In this document: one piece after another, positions 18,137 to 26,686 of the stretch
Numbering within the stretch: position 1 is the first letter of the stretch
Layout of the letters: each line of letters opens with the position of its first letter
NCBI GenBank assembly: GCA_041392625.1
Contig: JAWKLR010000011.1
Span: 1-64,000 of the forward strand
Direction of reading: 5' to 3'
Length of the DNA: 64,000 nucleotides
From: M3007 sp041392625
GTDB lineage: Bacteria > Bacteroidota > Bacteroidia > Chitinophagales > Saprospiraceae
Notes under the pieces: generated by a model
The model's database searches: none
What the model was told of the DNA's origin: nothing
The model's input: only the letters and a program-made list of their open reading frames with translations
Made by a program: the position numbers and the translations under genes

Positions 18137-18589
18137 TTATTTTTGATCGTATACCATGTGAGGCTGATCGGGTTTCTCGTCCAGAATTGCCCGGATCACA
18201 TCCTGGGTCGTAATGATTCCAACCAATTCGCCGTTGTCAATTACAGGCAATGCGTGGAACCAGTTGCGGCTGAAAACTTCCAATGCCACATTGATGCGAT
18301 CATCTGGCTCCAGTTTACCCAAGCCTGTGGTCATAATGGCTTCAGCATGCGTGCTACCCATTTTGCTTTCGTTGACAAATTGATCTTCGGATGCTTCACT
18401 CATACCTCCCATAAAGTGGGTAAAATCGGTTTTAGAAATAATTCCAACCAACGTTTTAAACCGGACTACCGGAAGGTGGTGGAAAGAGTGCTCGTCAAAA
18501 ATTTTCTTAACTACCAACAAGCTGTCTTCCGGATTAACCGTTACCAATTTGGTGGTCATCAAAGAGGAGACTGGTGCAAAGGTGTTCAT
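18137..18589 (-). CDS. CBS-domain pair protein
   Basis: A 150-residue stand-alone CBS pair. CBS1 spans about residues 5-65 (SSLMTTKLVTVNPEDSLLVV, FHHLPVVRFKTLVGIISKTD). CBS2 spans about 80-138 (EAIMTTGLGKLEPDDRINVA, FHALPVIDNGELVGIITTQD). CBS pairs bind adenine nucleotides, so this is probably a soluble energy or redox sensor. It lies directly upstream of the Usp fusion in the same direction, and divergently from the response regulator-CRP hybrid. The three genes are likely a functional group, as Usp and CBS proteins are often co-regulated in low-oxygen responses. Confidence 0.92.
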   Translation of the reverse strand: MNTFAPVSSLMTTKLVTVNPEDSLLVVKKIFDEHSFHHLPVVRFKTLVGIISKTDFTHFMGGMSEASEDQFVNESKMGSTHAEAIMTTGLGKLEPDDRINVALEVFSRNWFHALPVIDNGELVGIITTQDVIRAILDEKPDQPHMVYDQK

Positions 18590-18963
18590 GTTTTTTGTTT
18601 TTGAAGTGAGGAGAATTTGTTTTTGTTGGGTGTTTCAGAAATGAAAATCAAACACGATCTGTTCGGATTTTGTTTGAATTTAAACTGATTGAAAACAGGG
18701 CCTCAGCCCCGGGATTCAAAACCAACTCAAATCAAACATCCAAAACGAAGAAGTTATTTTTCTTCCTTCTGAAATTTTATCTATTGCAAAAATGCTGTGG
18801 TTCTGAATTCTACCGAATGACGTATCTCAGCCCCCCCTCTGATCTCTATCAATTCCGTGGTCAGCGGTTGTAACACCGCTTTGCCAGGCAAGCCTCGGTT
18901 TGAAACCTTGCGTAAAGGTCAATATGAAAAAGGACCTTTGTTCTGTGCTTGGGTTAAAAAGTA

Positions 18964-18996
18964 TTTGCTGGACTTGCCGCATTTTCACTACATTTG
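18964..18996 (+). promoter_or_regulatory. Promoter of the response regulator-CRP hybrid
   Basis: TACATTTG (18989-18996) is an exact TAnnTTTG -7 box, with TTTG at 18964-18967 and 21-base spacing. It lies 24 bases before the ATG at 19020. The rest of the 430-bp divergent gap (18590-19019) shows only a small inverted repeat AGCGGT-N6-ACCGCT at 18863-18880. Confidence 0.65.
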
Positions 18997-19019
18997 GGCG
19001 GAATACACAAATCCTCGTC

Positions 19020-20062
19020 ATGAAGAAAATTTTGATCATTGAAGACAATCCCGATGTGCGGGAAAACCTGGCAGAGATTCTTGAGTTGGAAGGCTATGAA
19101 GTTGGCACTGCACAGGATGGAAAAGACGGAGTGGAAAAAGCCTTGGGAAACCCGCCCGATCTCATCTTATGCGATGTGATGATGCCAGAGTTGGACGGAT
19201 TTGGCGTACTTCATATTTTGAGTAAAAACCCTAAAACTTCTGATATCCCCTTCTTGTTTCTGACTGCCAAGGCGGAAAAAGACGACTTCCGCAGAGGTAT
19301 GTCCATGGGCGCTGATGACTACATCACCAAACCTTTTGATGATGTACAACTGCTGCAAACAATCGAAGTCCGGCTGAAAAAAACAGAACGGCTTCGACAG
19401 GCTACCAACCAGGCAAGCACCGAAGGCCTTGAACATTTCATCAACGAGGCATTGGCCATGGAGGCCATTAAATCTCTTTCCGACAACCGCGAACTCCGGC
19501 ACTACCGCAAAAAAGATCCGGTGTATCAGGAAGGTGAAATTCCACGCTGGCTTTATTTTGTTGAAAAAGGCGCCGTAAAAATTGCTAAAACCAACGACGA
19601 CGGGCGGGAACTCATCGTACGCGTCGCTGCCCCGGGCGATTTTGTAGGATACATGGCACTGCTGCGCGACAGCAAGTATCCGGAAAATGCTACCGTACTG
19701 GAAGAAACTACACTGCGCCTTATACCTAAAAAAGACTTCTTTGCCCTGGTGTTTGGCAATCGGGATGTAAACGCCCAGTTTATCAAACTCATGGCCAATA
19801 ATATGGCCGAACAGGAACAGCAACTCCTGGATCTTGCCTATAACTCAGTCCGCCGCCGCGTGGCAACCACCATCAGCCAATTGCACGAACAAGGCTTCAC
19901 TGAAATTCATTTGCTTAGAGAAGACCTCGCTTCGCTTTCCGGCACCGCAAAGAAACAGTCATCCGTACCCTTACGGACTTCAAAACAGAAGGACTGATCG
20001 ACATCAAAGACGGAGTTATCTCCGTGCTCAATCCGGAACGCCTGCAAAATATGCCGAACTAA
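19020..20062 (+). CDS. Response regulator fused to CRP/FNR-type regulator, one frameshift near the C-terminus
   Basis: The ATG at 19020 starts the receiver domain directly (MKKILIIEDNPDVREN). The phospho-acceptor is D52 (LILCDVMMP), with K104 in TKPFDD. Residues ~150-270 form a cyclic-nucleotide-binding domain (VYQEGEIPRWLYFVEKGAVK, APGDFVGYMALL), and a helix-turn-helix follows (REDLASLSGTAKE). The frame breaks near 19950, beside AAAGAAA; one extra base restores ETVIRTLTDFKTEGLIDIKD and runs to a stop at 20062, about 347 residues in all. It would switch transcription in reply to a histidine kinase not seen here. The neighbouring Usp and CBS genes are plausible targets. Confidence 0.88.
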
Positions 20063-20515
20063 TCAGGTACTTGGCAAGAACGGCATCAAAGCACTTTTCC
20101 ATCTTGAAATGGGGAATCCCAACCTCCACAAAACGTTCTCCTTGGAGTACTTGAGTTTTAAATAAAACTCGAGGACGGCCTCTCGGGCATTGAGTTCAAT
20201 TTTTGAAAAGCCATGCGTCCGACAATAGGCTTCAGAGTAGGCTACTAATTGAGCCCCTACGCCTTTCCCCTGTAGGTCTGGCGACACCGCAACCTGACGC
20301 ATTTTTACCAATGAATCACTGAGTGGCACCAGGTTTAGGTAGGCAACCAACTCACCGCGCATAGTAAAACCCGCCAGGTGAATGGTATCGTATTCCTGGG
20401 CGAGCTGCTCCGGATCAAACTCCATTCCCAATGGGGCCCGGAGGGTTATGTGCCGCAAACGCACAGCCTGATCAAACTCAGGTGTACCAAAGTCAATGGG
20501 ATGAAACTGAATCAT
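20028..20515 (-). CDS. GNAT-family N-acetyltransferase, one frameshift near the C-terminus
   Basis: The GNAT core is clear: RLRHITLRAPLG, LVKMRQVAVSPDLQGKGVGA (acetyl-CoA loop Q-GKG-G) and FSKIELNAREAVLEFYLKL. Read straight through, the protein ends at 20063 with a non-family tail. A one-base shift near 20147 gives GERFVEVGIPHFKMEK, which is the conserved GNAT ending, and runs to a stop at 20028. The corrected 3' ends of this gene and the convergent response-regulator gene overlap by about 35 bases. The substrate is unknown. Confidence 0.8.
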
Positions 20516-20532
20516 ACGTACCGGGACTGAGT

Positions 20533-22071
20533 TTATGCTTCCTTTTTACTGATAATCATGCGGTCATACAGAAATACAACAAGGGCAGACAAAACTGCCA
20601 GGCCGGCAAAGATTCCCCACATGATGTCCGGGCGCTGCATGCCGTCAACCCCGTATTTTGCATACAATTGACCAGACAAAATACCGCCAAACAAATTGCC
20701 CAAAGCCACACACCAATAAAAGTAGCCCATGTACATGGCAACCTTATCCGGCGGTGCAATCCGGCCGGTATATTCCTTTGCTTTTGGGCTTGCCATCATT
20801 TCACCAAATGAAAACACCAAAATACCAGCAAACACAATCCAGCCGGTTGTTCCAAATACTAGAATGGAGAAACTTACCACAGTAATCAGCGTCCCCCAGA
20901 ATATGGTCGTAAATGGCTTCAGACGGGAAACCAAATAAGATACCAGCACCTGGAAAAAGATGATTGCACCCGCATTGAAGTTGATCATGTATTCCGGATT
21001 GACCTGTCCCTCAACAGCCATTGAGCCACTCAGTGAGTCTGCTGCAGAACTCAAGCCGATTCCTCTCAAGAAAGAAGTAAAACCACCCAAGACATCAGAG
21101 GTATCGGTAAAGTCGCGTATGTGCAACGGCAGGGTGTAAAAGATCTGATTGAAGCAGGTCCAGAACCCCGACATGATCAGGAGAAACAATCCAAACCGCC
21201 AATCGCCCAATTTCATGGGCTGCAAAAACCAGGGTGCATTTTCATTGGGCCTGGAGCGAAGCAACAAATCCACCACTACGTTCAATCCAACCCAGGCGGC
21301 TGAAATCATCGCAATGTGGTTCCAGGTAAACCCGTCGCCTTTGGAATATTTTGATCCCAAAACCAAAAATGCGAGCAAGCCAAAGACAAACAAAAAAAAG
21401 CGGCCATTGCCCAACACTTCCACCATATCTGAAAGCACTTTTTTAAGCGAGCGCGGGTTGGCAGACTGGCTTTCTGAAGTCGGTTCGTCAAAAAAGAAGG
21501 TGACAATGATAAAGTTCATCGCAATCCAACACGCGGAGGCAATGAACACGTAATTCCAATCCCAACCGCGGACTATACCCGCAACAATTGGCCCTACAAA
21601 ACCGCCAATATTAACCATCATGTAAAAGATGCCAAATCCCATGGATGCAGTCCGGTCGGAGGTTACTTTGGAAATGGTTCCAATTACCACCGGCTTAAAC
21701 ATCGCAGCACCAACTGCCGCCAGCATAAAAGCCATAAAAAATGTGGGAAAGGTTTTGAACTGCCCCAACAGGAAGTATGCAGGTGTCAGAACCAGAAAAG
21801 CAGAAAACAGCATGCGTTTATACCCGTAGCGATCGGCCAGTGCACCGGTAACTACCGGAAACAGGTACAGGAAAAAGGTAACCACCCCCTGCAATACACC
21901 ACGATCCTCATCTGAAAAGCCCAATCCTCCTTCGCTAACCTTACCTGTAATGTACAGGGAAGAAACAGCAAAAAAGCCGTACCAGGCCATGCGTTCAAAA
22001 ATCTCCATGGTATTTACCGCCCAAAAAGTTTTGGGAAATTCCTTCAAGCTGATTTTCTTTTGCTCACTCAT
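20533..22071 (-). CDS. Proton-dependent oligopeptide transporter (POT/PTR2 family)
   Basis: An inner-membrane H+-coupled di- or tripeptide importer. The ATG at 22071 (MSEQKKISLKEFPKTFWAVN) is preferred over one 24 bases upstream. Helix 1 has EIFERMAWYG, matching the ExxER proton-coupling motif. The MFS loop motif appears as GALADRYGYKRML, and FGIFYMMVNIGGFVGPIVAG matches the second PTR2 signature. About 12-14 membrane segments are visible in 512 residues. It starts 175 bases from the divergent aspartyl-protease-like gene. Confidence 0.9.
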   Translation of the reverse strand: MSEQKKISLKEFPKTFWAVNTMEIFERMAWYGFFAVSSLYITGKVSEGGLGFSDEDRGVLQGVVTFFLYLFPVVTGALADRYGYKRMLFSAFLVLTPAYFLLGQFKTFPTFFMAFMLAAVGAAMFKPVVIGTISKVTSDRTASMGFGIFYMMVNIGGFVGPIVAGIVRGWDWNYVFIASACWIAMNFIIVTFFFDEPTSESQSANPRSLKKVLSDMVEVLGNGRFFLFVFGLLAFLVLGSKYSKGDGFTWNHIAMISAAWVGLNVVVDLLLRSRPNENAPWFLQPMKLGDWRFGLFLLIMSGFWTCFNQIFYTLPLHIRDFTDTSDVLGGFTSFLRGIGLSSAADSLSGSMAVEGQVNPEYMINFNAGAIIFFQVLVSYLVSRLKPFTTIFWGTLITVVSFSILVFGTTGWIVFAGILVFSFGEMMASPKAKEYTGRIAPPDKVAMYMGYFYWCVALGNLFGGILSGQLYAKYGVDGMQRPDIMWGIFAGLAVLSALVVFLYDRMIISKKEA

Positions 22072-22246
22072 TTTTTTGTCTTTTGTGAAAGCCAAAGATG
22101 GTAAATATTGGCAAAATGTGGGTCTACTTTAAGCCGAAATATTGCGCTTCTGCCTTTTAGGTTCAGCGGATTGCCTACTTTTACACACTACTCCTACGCG
22201 TGTGTCTTTTCTTTTCAAACATTTTCCTGACCTTAAAATTCAAAAA

Positions 22247-23440
22247 ATGACACGTACTCTGGTTTTGCTCCTCCTTCCGTTTTTTGTTAATTGTCAAAAT
22301 AAGGGAAGCCTGCTCAACACCAACTTTTATCAGGAACTTCCTTTTGAAGTTATACGGGATAAAATCCTGGTTCCCGTAACCATCCAGGGTGAAACCTATA
22401 AATTCATTCTGGATTCCGGGGGTAAACTTGATATCTCCAAGCGGCTGCAAGACAAGTTTAATTTTGAAAAACTGGGCACCATGAAGGTGAGCGGTGTCAA
22501 CGGCATTTCCATTACAATCGACAAGGTAAAAATCCCATTGGTCCAACTGGGCGACCTGAAGTTTCAGGACTACCCGGCAATGGTATCGGGGTTTACAGAT
22601 AAATACCCGGGAGAATGCCTGGAGGCAGACGGTATGATAGGCCGGGATTTTTTAAAAGACCTGATCCTCCACATGGATATGACAAACAAACAGGTAATTC
22701 TGACCGACCAGGCAGCAAAAATACCGGCAAACGTTGCAGCAACCGAACCGTTGAAAATGTATTACGAAGGTGGCTTGCCCTACATTACACTCAGGATGAA
22801 TCAAAAAGTAAAGGTCAAAACCTGCATCGATACCGGTTCCCCAAAAGTTTTCAGTTTCAAAACCAAGTCAGTAGAACAATTAAAAAAGAAAAAAGGAATA
22901 GACAAAAAAAACATATACACCATTCACAGCAAAGCCTCAATGGGCATCTCCGCACAAGCACCAAAAGCTTCGGATGCATACATCGTTTATGTGGATTCCT
23001 TGCGCATAGGCTCCGCTCGATTTGACACATTTTATACCGATATAACGTTAAAAAGTCGTTCAAGAGTGGGCTCTGGCTTACTGAAATACGGCACGCTGAC
23101 GATGGACTTTATTTCGGATAAATTTTATTTCACTCCATACGACTCTCATCCAAAAGTATTAAGAAGATCTTCTCCAGGAATACAATTTAGCGTAGACAAA
23201 AACAACATCACGATCGCTGGTCTATACGAGCTTGACACGATCAAGAAATCCAAGATAAAAATGGACGACGTTGTAGAAGCGATCAACGGCGTAGAGTACC
23301 TGAACCTGAGTGATTCAGAACTCTGCACGATGTATCAAAATCCCCTGGACTGGAATACCATGCCGTCTGAAATTTCGTTTAAAATAAGAAGCAAAGACGG
23401 TACTGTTCGAACCGTCATGCTGCCCAAACTCCCCTATTGA
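22247..23440 (+). CDS. Retropepsin-like aspartyl protease lipoprotein with PDZ-like domain
   Basis: The ATG at 22247 gives MTRTLVLLLLPFFVNCQNKG, a lipoprotein signal with Cys16; an upstream in-frame ATG at 22142 is rejected for lack of a signal. Two Asp motifs are present, FILDSGGK (about residue 55) and TCIDTGSPK (about 198), as expected for a two-lobed bacterial retropepsin-like protein; the first has Ser in place of the usual Thr. The C-terminal ~80 residues (TIAGLYELDTIKKSKIKMDD, VVEAINGVEY) look like a PDZ domain. It is probably anchored in the outer or inner membrane facing the periplasm. Proteolytic activity is not certain. Confidence 0.78.
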   Translation: MTRTLVLLLLPFFVNCQNKGSLLNTNFYQELPFEVIRDKILVPVTIQGETYKFILDSGGKLDISKRLQDKFNFEKLGTMKVSGVNGISITIDKVKIPLVQLGDLKFQDYPAMVSGFTDKYPGECLEADGMIGRDFLKDLILHMDMTNKQVILTDQAAKIPANVAATEPLKMYYEGGLPYITLRMNQKVKVKTCIDTGSPKVFSFKTKSVEQLKKKKGIDKKNIYTIHSKASMGISAQAPKASDAYIVYVDSLRIGSARFDTFYTDITLKSRSRVGSGLLKYGTLTMDFISDKFYFTPYDSHPKVLRRSSPGIQFSVDKNNITIAGLYELDTIKKSKIKMDDVVEAINGVEYLNLSDSELCTMYQNPLDWNTMPSEISFKIRSKDGTVRTVMLPKLPY

Positions 23441-23484
23441 GTTGGGAAAGGAAATAAAACCAAACACTCTAGAAATCTGCTGCA

Positions 23485-23865
23485 ATGAAATCCAACTTTC
23501 TGGGATTGAGAACCGCCATCTACAAAGTATCTAATCTGGAGGAAGCCAAAAATTGGTACAGCCGGGTGTTTGATACCCAAGCTTATTTTGACGAGCCTTT
23601 CTATGTGGGCTTTTCCATTAAAGGCTTTGAACTGGGCCTCCTACCAGAGGATGGTCCCAGCCCCGAGAAAGGAGACAGTGTTCTGACCTATTGGGGAGTA
23701 GACGATGTTGAGTCCTGCTATGCGCAGCTACTAACTCTCGGGGCAACCGAGCATGAAGCGCCACAAAACGTAGGGGGTGATATTGTCGTGGCTACTGTTA
23801 AAGATCCATGGAACAACATACTCGGCATCATTTTCAATCCAACATTTTCCATTGATTCGGATTAA
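23485..23865 (+). CDS. VOC-family (glyoxalase-like) protein
   Basis: A 126-residue single-chain VOC protein. It has two beta-alpha-beta-beta-beta halves: LRTAIYKVSNLEEAKNWYSR with FDEPFYVGFSIKGFELGLLP, then VLTYWGVDDVESCYAQLLTL with DIVVATVKDPWNNILGIIFN. The substrate is unknown; the family includes glyoxalases, dioxygenases and resistance proteins that bind a metal at the cleft. It starts 44 bases after the aspartyl-protease-like gene and 33 bases before a GyrI-like gene, so these are probably co-transcribed. Confidence 0.85.
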   Translation: MKSNFLGLRTAIYKVSNLEEAKNWYSRVFDTQAYFDEPFYVGFSIKGFELGLLPEDGPSPEKGDSVLTYWGVDDVESCYAQLLTLGATEHEAPQNVGGDIVVATVKDPWNNILGIIFNPTFSIDSD

Positions 23866-23898
23866 GGGACAGACTCAAAACACATAAAACCCAACTTT

Positions 23899-24495
23899 AT
23901 GGACAAACTTGACTTGGTAAAAAAGGATAAGTACTACTACACAGCACTTCCTGATCCGGATATCCGAACCTTTGATCAGCACCCATTCCTTTCGCTTCCA
24001 GGTCAGGGCGCACCTGGCGGTGATGCATTTACCTCCGCAGTGGAGTCTATCATTCCGTTGGCCTACGGCATTAAAAAAAGCTACAAACTTGCTGGAAAAG
24101 ACTTTGCTGTACCCAAACTGGAAGCACGTTGGTGGGTAGCTGATTCAGATCCTGAGGATCGTTCAAATTGGAAGTGGCAATTGTTGATTCGCTTGCCTGA
24201 CTATGTCGAAGCAAGTATTGTTGAGCGAAGCAGGGAAGAAACAATTAAAAAGAAAAAGAACCCGCGTATTCAGGATGTGGAGTTTTTGAATTTATCGGAA
24301 GGGAAATGCGTACAGGTACTCCATATTGGCCCGTACAGCACCGAGCACATAACGCTTGATCGCATTCAGACATTCATGCAGCAAAACCAATTAGTCCCAA
24401 ACGGCCCACACCATGAGATCTACCTTTCGGACCCTCGAAAATCTGCACCGGAAAAAATGAAAACCATCCTTCGACAGCCTGTTAAACGGACATAG
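23899..24495 (+). CDS. GyrI-like small-molecule-binding domain protein
   Basis: A 198-residue protein of the GyrI-like/SBD type. The N-terminus DLVKKDKYYYTALPDP is followed by FLSLPGQGAPGGDAFTSAVE. A later segment has GKCVQVLHIGPYSTEHITLD and the ending PNGPHHEIYLSDPRKSAPEK, typical of this fold. The proteins bind hydrophobic small molecules, and some hydrolyse cyclopropanoids; no DNA-binding domain is attached here. Together with the VOC gene upstream it suggests handling of a xenobiotic, which is inference only. Confidence 0.85.
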   Translation: MDKLDLVKKDKYYYTALPDPDIRTFDQHPFLSLPGQGAPGGDAFTSAVESIIPLAYGIKKSYKLAGKDFAVPKLEARWWVADSDPEDRSNWKWQLLIRLPDYVEASIVERSREETIKKKKNPRIQDVEFLNLSEGKCVQVLHIGPYSTEHITLDRIQTFMQQNQLVPNGPHHEIYLSDPRKSAPEKMKTILRQPVKRT

Positions 24496-24573
24496 CAATT
24501 TGAACCGCTGTTTTTTTTCATGGCTTGTATTAGCAAATCCAACGAAATCCTTCAAGCCTATTCCCTTTGCGTG

Positions 24574-24581
24574 TATCTTTG
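24574..24581 (+). promoter_or_regulatory. -7 promoter box giving a near-leaderless mRNA
   Basis: TATCTTTG at 24574-24581 is an exact TAnnTTTG box. The GTG start of the next gene is at 24587, only 5 bases past the box, so the transcript would be leaderless or the true start lies further in. No convincing -33 TTTG is seen at proper spacing. Confidence 0.45.
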
Positions 24582-24586
24582 TAGCA

Positions 24587-24967
24587 GTGAAAAAGGTACT
24601 GCCATATTTTTTCATCTTTTTGGTGATTTCATTCTCCACAAAAAACTTGTGGCGATACGGGATGTTCAAACTGAACCAGGCCTATATCACCTCTGCTTTT
24701 TGTGTGAACAAAGATCGCCCTGCACTCAAATGCGATGGTAAATGCTATTTGAAAAAGACCATCAAGCAGAGTCAGGAAACAGAAGAAAAGGCACCAAACC
24801 TCAAAGACGATGAGGCTAAAACCAACCTGATTCACGAGTTCGTTTATCTATTCTTACCTATCACTTCGGATCCTGTTTCCAGAATACCTGTGTTCGCGCA
24901 ATTCTGGATTCCTCAACATAATCGATCCGGAGTATTCCGCCCTCCAAGGCACTCAAACTGGGGATAA
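24587..24967 (+). CDS. Small membrane-anchored protein with CxxxC motif
   Basis: From the GTG at 24587 (VKKVLPYFFIFLVISFSTKN) this is a 126-residue protein with one N-terminal hydrophobic segment, followed by AFCVNKDRPALKCDGKCYLK. That Cys-rich motif is common to small Bacteroidota proteins coded near metal-linked outer-membrane genes. A TTG at 24500 would open a longer frame but lacks a signal-like start. An ATG at 24662 is another option. The C-terminal half has VYLFLPITSD. The three cysteines suggest metal or haem binding; the actual role is unknown. It heads a likely operon with the outer-membrane and His-rich genes. Confidence 0.6.
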   Translation: MKKVLPYFFIFLVISFSTKNLWRYGMFKLNQAYITSAFCVNKDRPALKCDGKCYLKKTIKQSQETEEKAPNLKDDEAKTNLIHEFVYLFLPITSDPVSRIPVFAQFWIPQHNRSGVFRPPRHSNWG

Positions 24968-25203
24968 TTTATGGATCCGATGTGTTTTAATGCATCGGCA
25001 TTAGAGTTGGATGCATTTGGTTTGCACCCTTGATTTGTGTGTGGATTTGACTTCCACACCACCTCTAATATTTACCTTTTAAATTATCTGCCAGCAGGTA
25101 GAACGTGTCTGGATATCAGACCGTCTTCTCTCTTAACTGTTTTCATTTATTTTATAACGCGCGTCGTTGGCTCTTTGGACCATGACGTGGCAAGCTTTAG
25201 AAA

Positions 25204-26106
25204 ATGGAAAAAAGATGGCTTCTTTTTCCATTGTTCTTCTTGCTTTTTGGTGTACGGCTGATTGCCTGTGATGTTTGCGGTGCAAACATACAAGGCAACG
25301 GTGTGGGTATGTTGACTGGCTTTCGCAATAATTTTATTGGCGTAGCCTGGCAGTATCGCCATTTTCACCTGGCAACAGAACATGGAACCACGGGGCAGGA
25401 CTATTTCCACGCTGGCAATCTCAACATCCGGTATCATCTGAACGATCGGTTCAAACTGCTCCTCAACCAAGGGTTTCAATACAACCTGAGAGAGATTGAG
25501 CAGTCAGAACTAATCGCATTCAGCGGCTGGACAGATAGCCGTGTGGTGCTTAGTTACACCATTCTGAACGACAAAAAGTTATCACCACAAACCAAACTCT
25601 TTTTTGAGTTGGGAGGTGGTGTACACATTCCGATTGGAAAATACCAGGCAAACCTGTATGATCTTGAATTACCAGCCAGTTTCAACCCTGGCAATGGGAG
25701 TTGGGGGCTGTTGCTTCAACCAACACTAGTCCTGAGTCGTAAAAAAAGCGGCATGTTGTTTTCCGGGCAGTACGCAAGCCTTGGGGCATCCCGGTCAGGC
25801 TATCAATTCGGCAATCAGCTGAGTTTACAGGCCAGTATATACCAACAGGTCCAACTCTCCAACTCTTTGACCCTTATACCTCATGTAGGCTTTCAATTGG
25901 AAGAAACCGGAGAAGAACACTTTGCAAACGGAACACGTGCTGTGGGTACCGGTGGCAAAGGGACGTTTTTTCAAGCCGGATTAAACTCAAAATTTTCAAA
26001 CTGGATGCTTGGCTTGGCCTATGCACATCCGCTGACTCAAAACTATGCAGCGGGAGAAGTCAGGGCTACCGACCGGTTTTCAGTACAAATCGCATATCTA
26101 TTCTAA
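25204..26106 (+). CDS. Outer-membrane beta-barrel-type protein with ACDVCG start
   Basis: A 300-residue protein with a signal peptide (LLFPLFFLLFGVRLIACD). The mature start DVCGANIQGNGVGML has a CxxC at the very N-terminus, a pattern shared by a Bacteroidota family coded next to metal-linked TonB genes. The rest is rich in amphipathic strands (FIGVAWQYRHFHL, LNIRYHLNDRFKLLLNQGFQ, KTKLFFELGGGVHI-like) and ends SVQIAYLF with a terminal aromatic, as outer-membrane barrels do. It probably sits in the outer membrane; the transported or bound ligand is unknown. Confidence 0.7.
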   Translation: MEKRWLLFPLFFLLFGVRLIACDVCGANIQGNGVGMLTGFRNNFIGVAWQYRHFHLATEHGTTGQDYFHAGNLNIRYHLNDRFKLLLNQGFQYNLREIEQSELIAFSGWTDSRVVLSYTILNDKKLSPQTKLFFELGGGVHIPIGKYQANLYDLELPASFNPGNGSWGLLLQPTLVLSRKKSGMLFSGQYASLGASRSGYQFGNQLSLQASIYQQVQLSNSLTLIPHVGFQLEETGEEHFANGTRAVGTGGKGTFFQAGLNSKFSNWMLGLAYAHPLTQNYAAGEVRATDRFSVQIAYLF

Positions 26107-26126
26107 CTAATTAAAAACACACAAAC

Positions 26127-26549
26127 ATGAAACAACTACTTTTTTTCGCCGTAATTGCTACTGCACTGTACGCATCTGCCTGTAAAAAAACAGACGATAC
26201 TGTCGATTACCAGTACCATGCCCACATCAACGCCCCAACTGCAGATGACAAACACGTTGGTGATACCATGCACATTCACGTAGATTTTGAAAGCCATTCC
26301 ATGGAGACCATTCACCATGTGAATATCCGCATCTACAACAAAGCGGATTTGACCGAAGTGTACAACATGCCTACGGAGGCACATGTACACGCAACCAGCG
26401 GCAGCTATGCATTCCACGATGACTTTATTCTTTCAAATGCAAATGGAGTAACCGCCCATACCGATTGGGTGCTTGAAGCCAAAGTATGGGGGCATGAAGA
26501 TGGGCTGCAGGAAGAGACTGCTACGGTGGAATTCCACGTCCATCCATAA
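26127..26549 (+). CDS. Histidine-rich lipoprotein
   Basis: A 140-residue lipoprotein with a lipobox at YASAC (Cys19). The mature part has about 18 histidines, many as HxH or in alternation (HAHINAP, MHIHVDFESHSMETIHH, EAHVHATSG, EFHVHP), spread over beta strands. This suggests binding of Cu, Zn, Ni or Fe in the periplasm or at the outer membrane. It follows the outer-membrane protein by 20 bases and is followed by a strong palindromic terminator, so the three genes from 24587 form one unit. The metal cannot be told from sequence. Confidence 0.7.
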   Translation: MKQLLFFAVIATALYASACKKTDDTVDYQYHAHINAPTADDKHVGDTMHIHVDFESHSMETIHHVNIRIYNKADLTEVYNMPTEAHVHATSGSYAFHDDFILSNANGVTAHTDWVLEAKVWGHEDGLQEETATVEFHVHP

Positions 26550-26583
26550 GCCCAGGATTGCACCGAGTTTTATCTTGTTTTAG

Positions 26584-26618
26584 TGGCAGAGAGCGTACGC
26601 TCTCTGCCATTTTTATTT
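26584..26618 (+). terminator. Perfect 26-base palindrome followed by T-rich run
   Basis: Positions 26584-26609 are a perfect palindrome (13-bp half, centre GTAC) followed by TTTTTATTT. It closes the transcript ending with the His-rich lipoprotein. With no spare loop bases, the hairpin must open a few central pairs. Confidence 0.75.
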
Positions 26619-26686
26619 GCGCATGTGTATATTTTGTCAGTTCTTTGGCACTGCCTCCATCCTCTGGAAAGAGCACGTTCATCACG

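Noticed and set aside
26584..26609. The perfect palindrome as a regulator binding site
   Set aside because: It directly follows a stop codon by 35 bases and is followed by a T-rich run, so a terminator explains it better.
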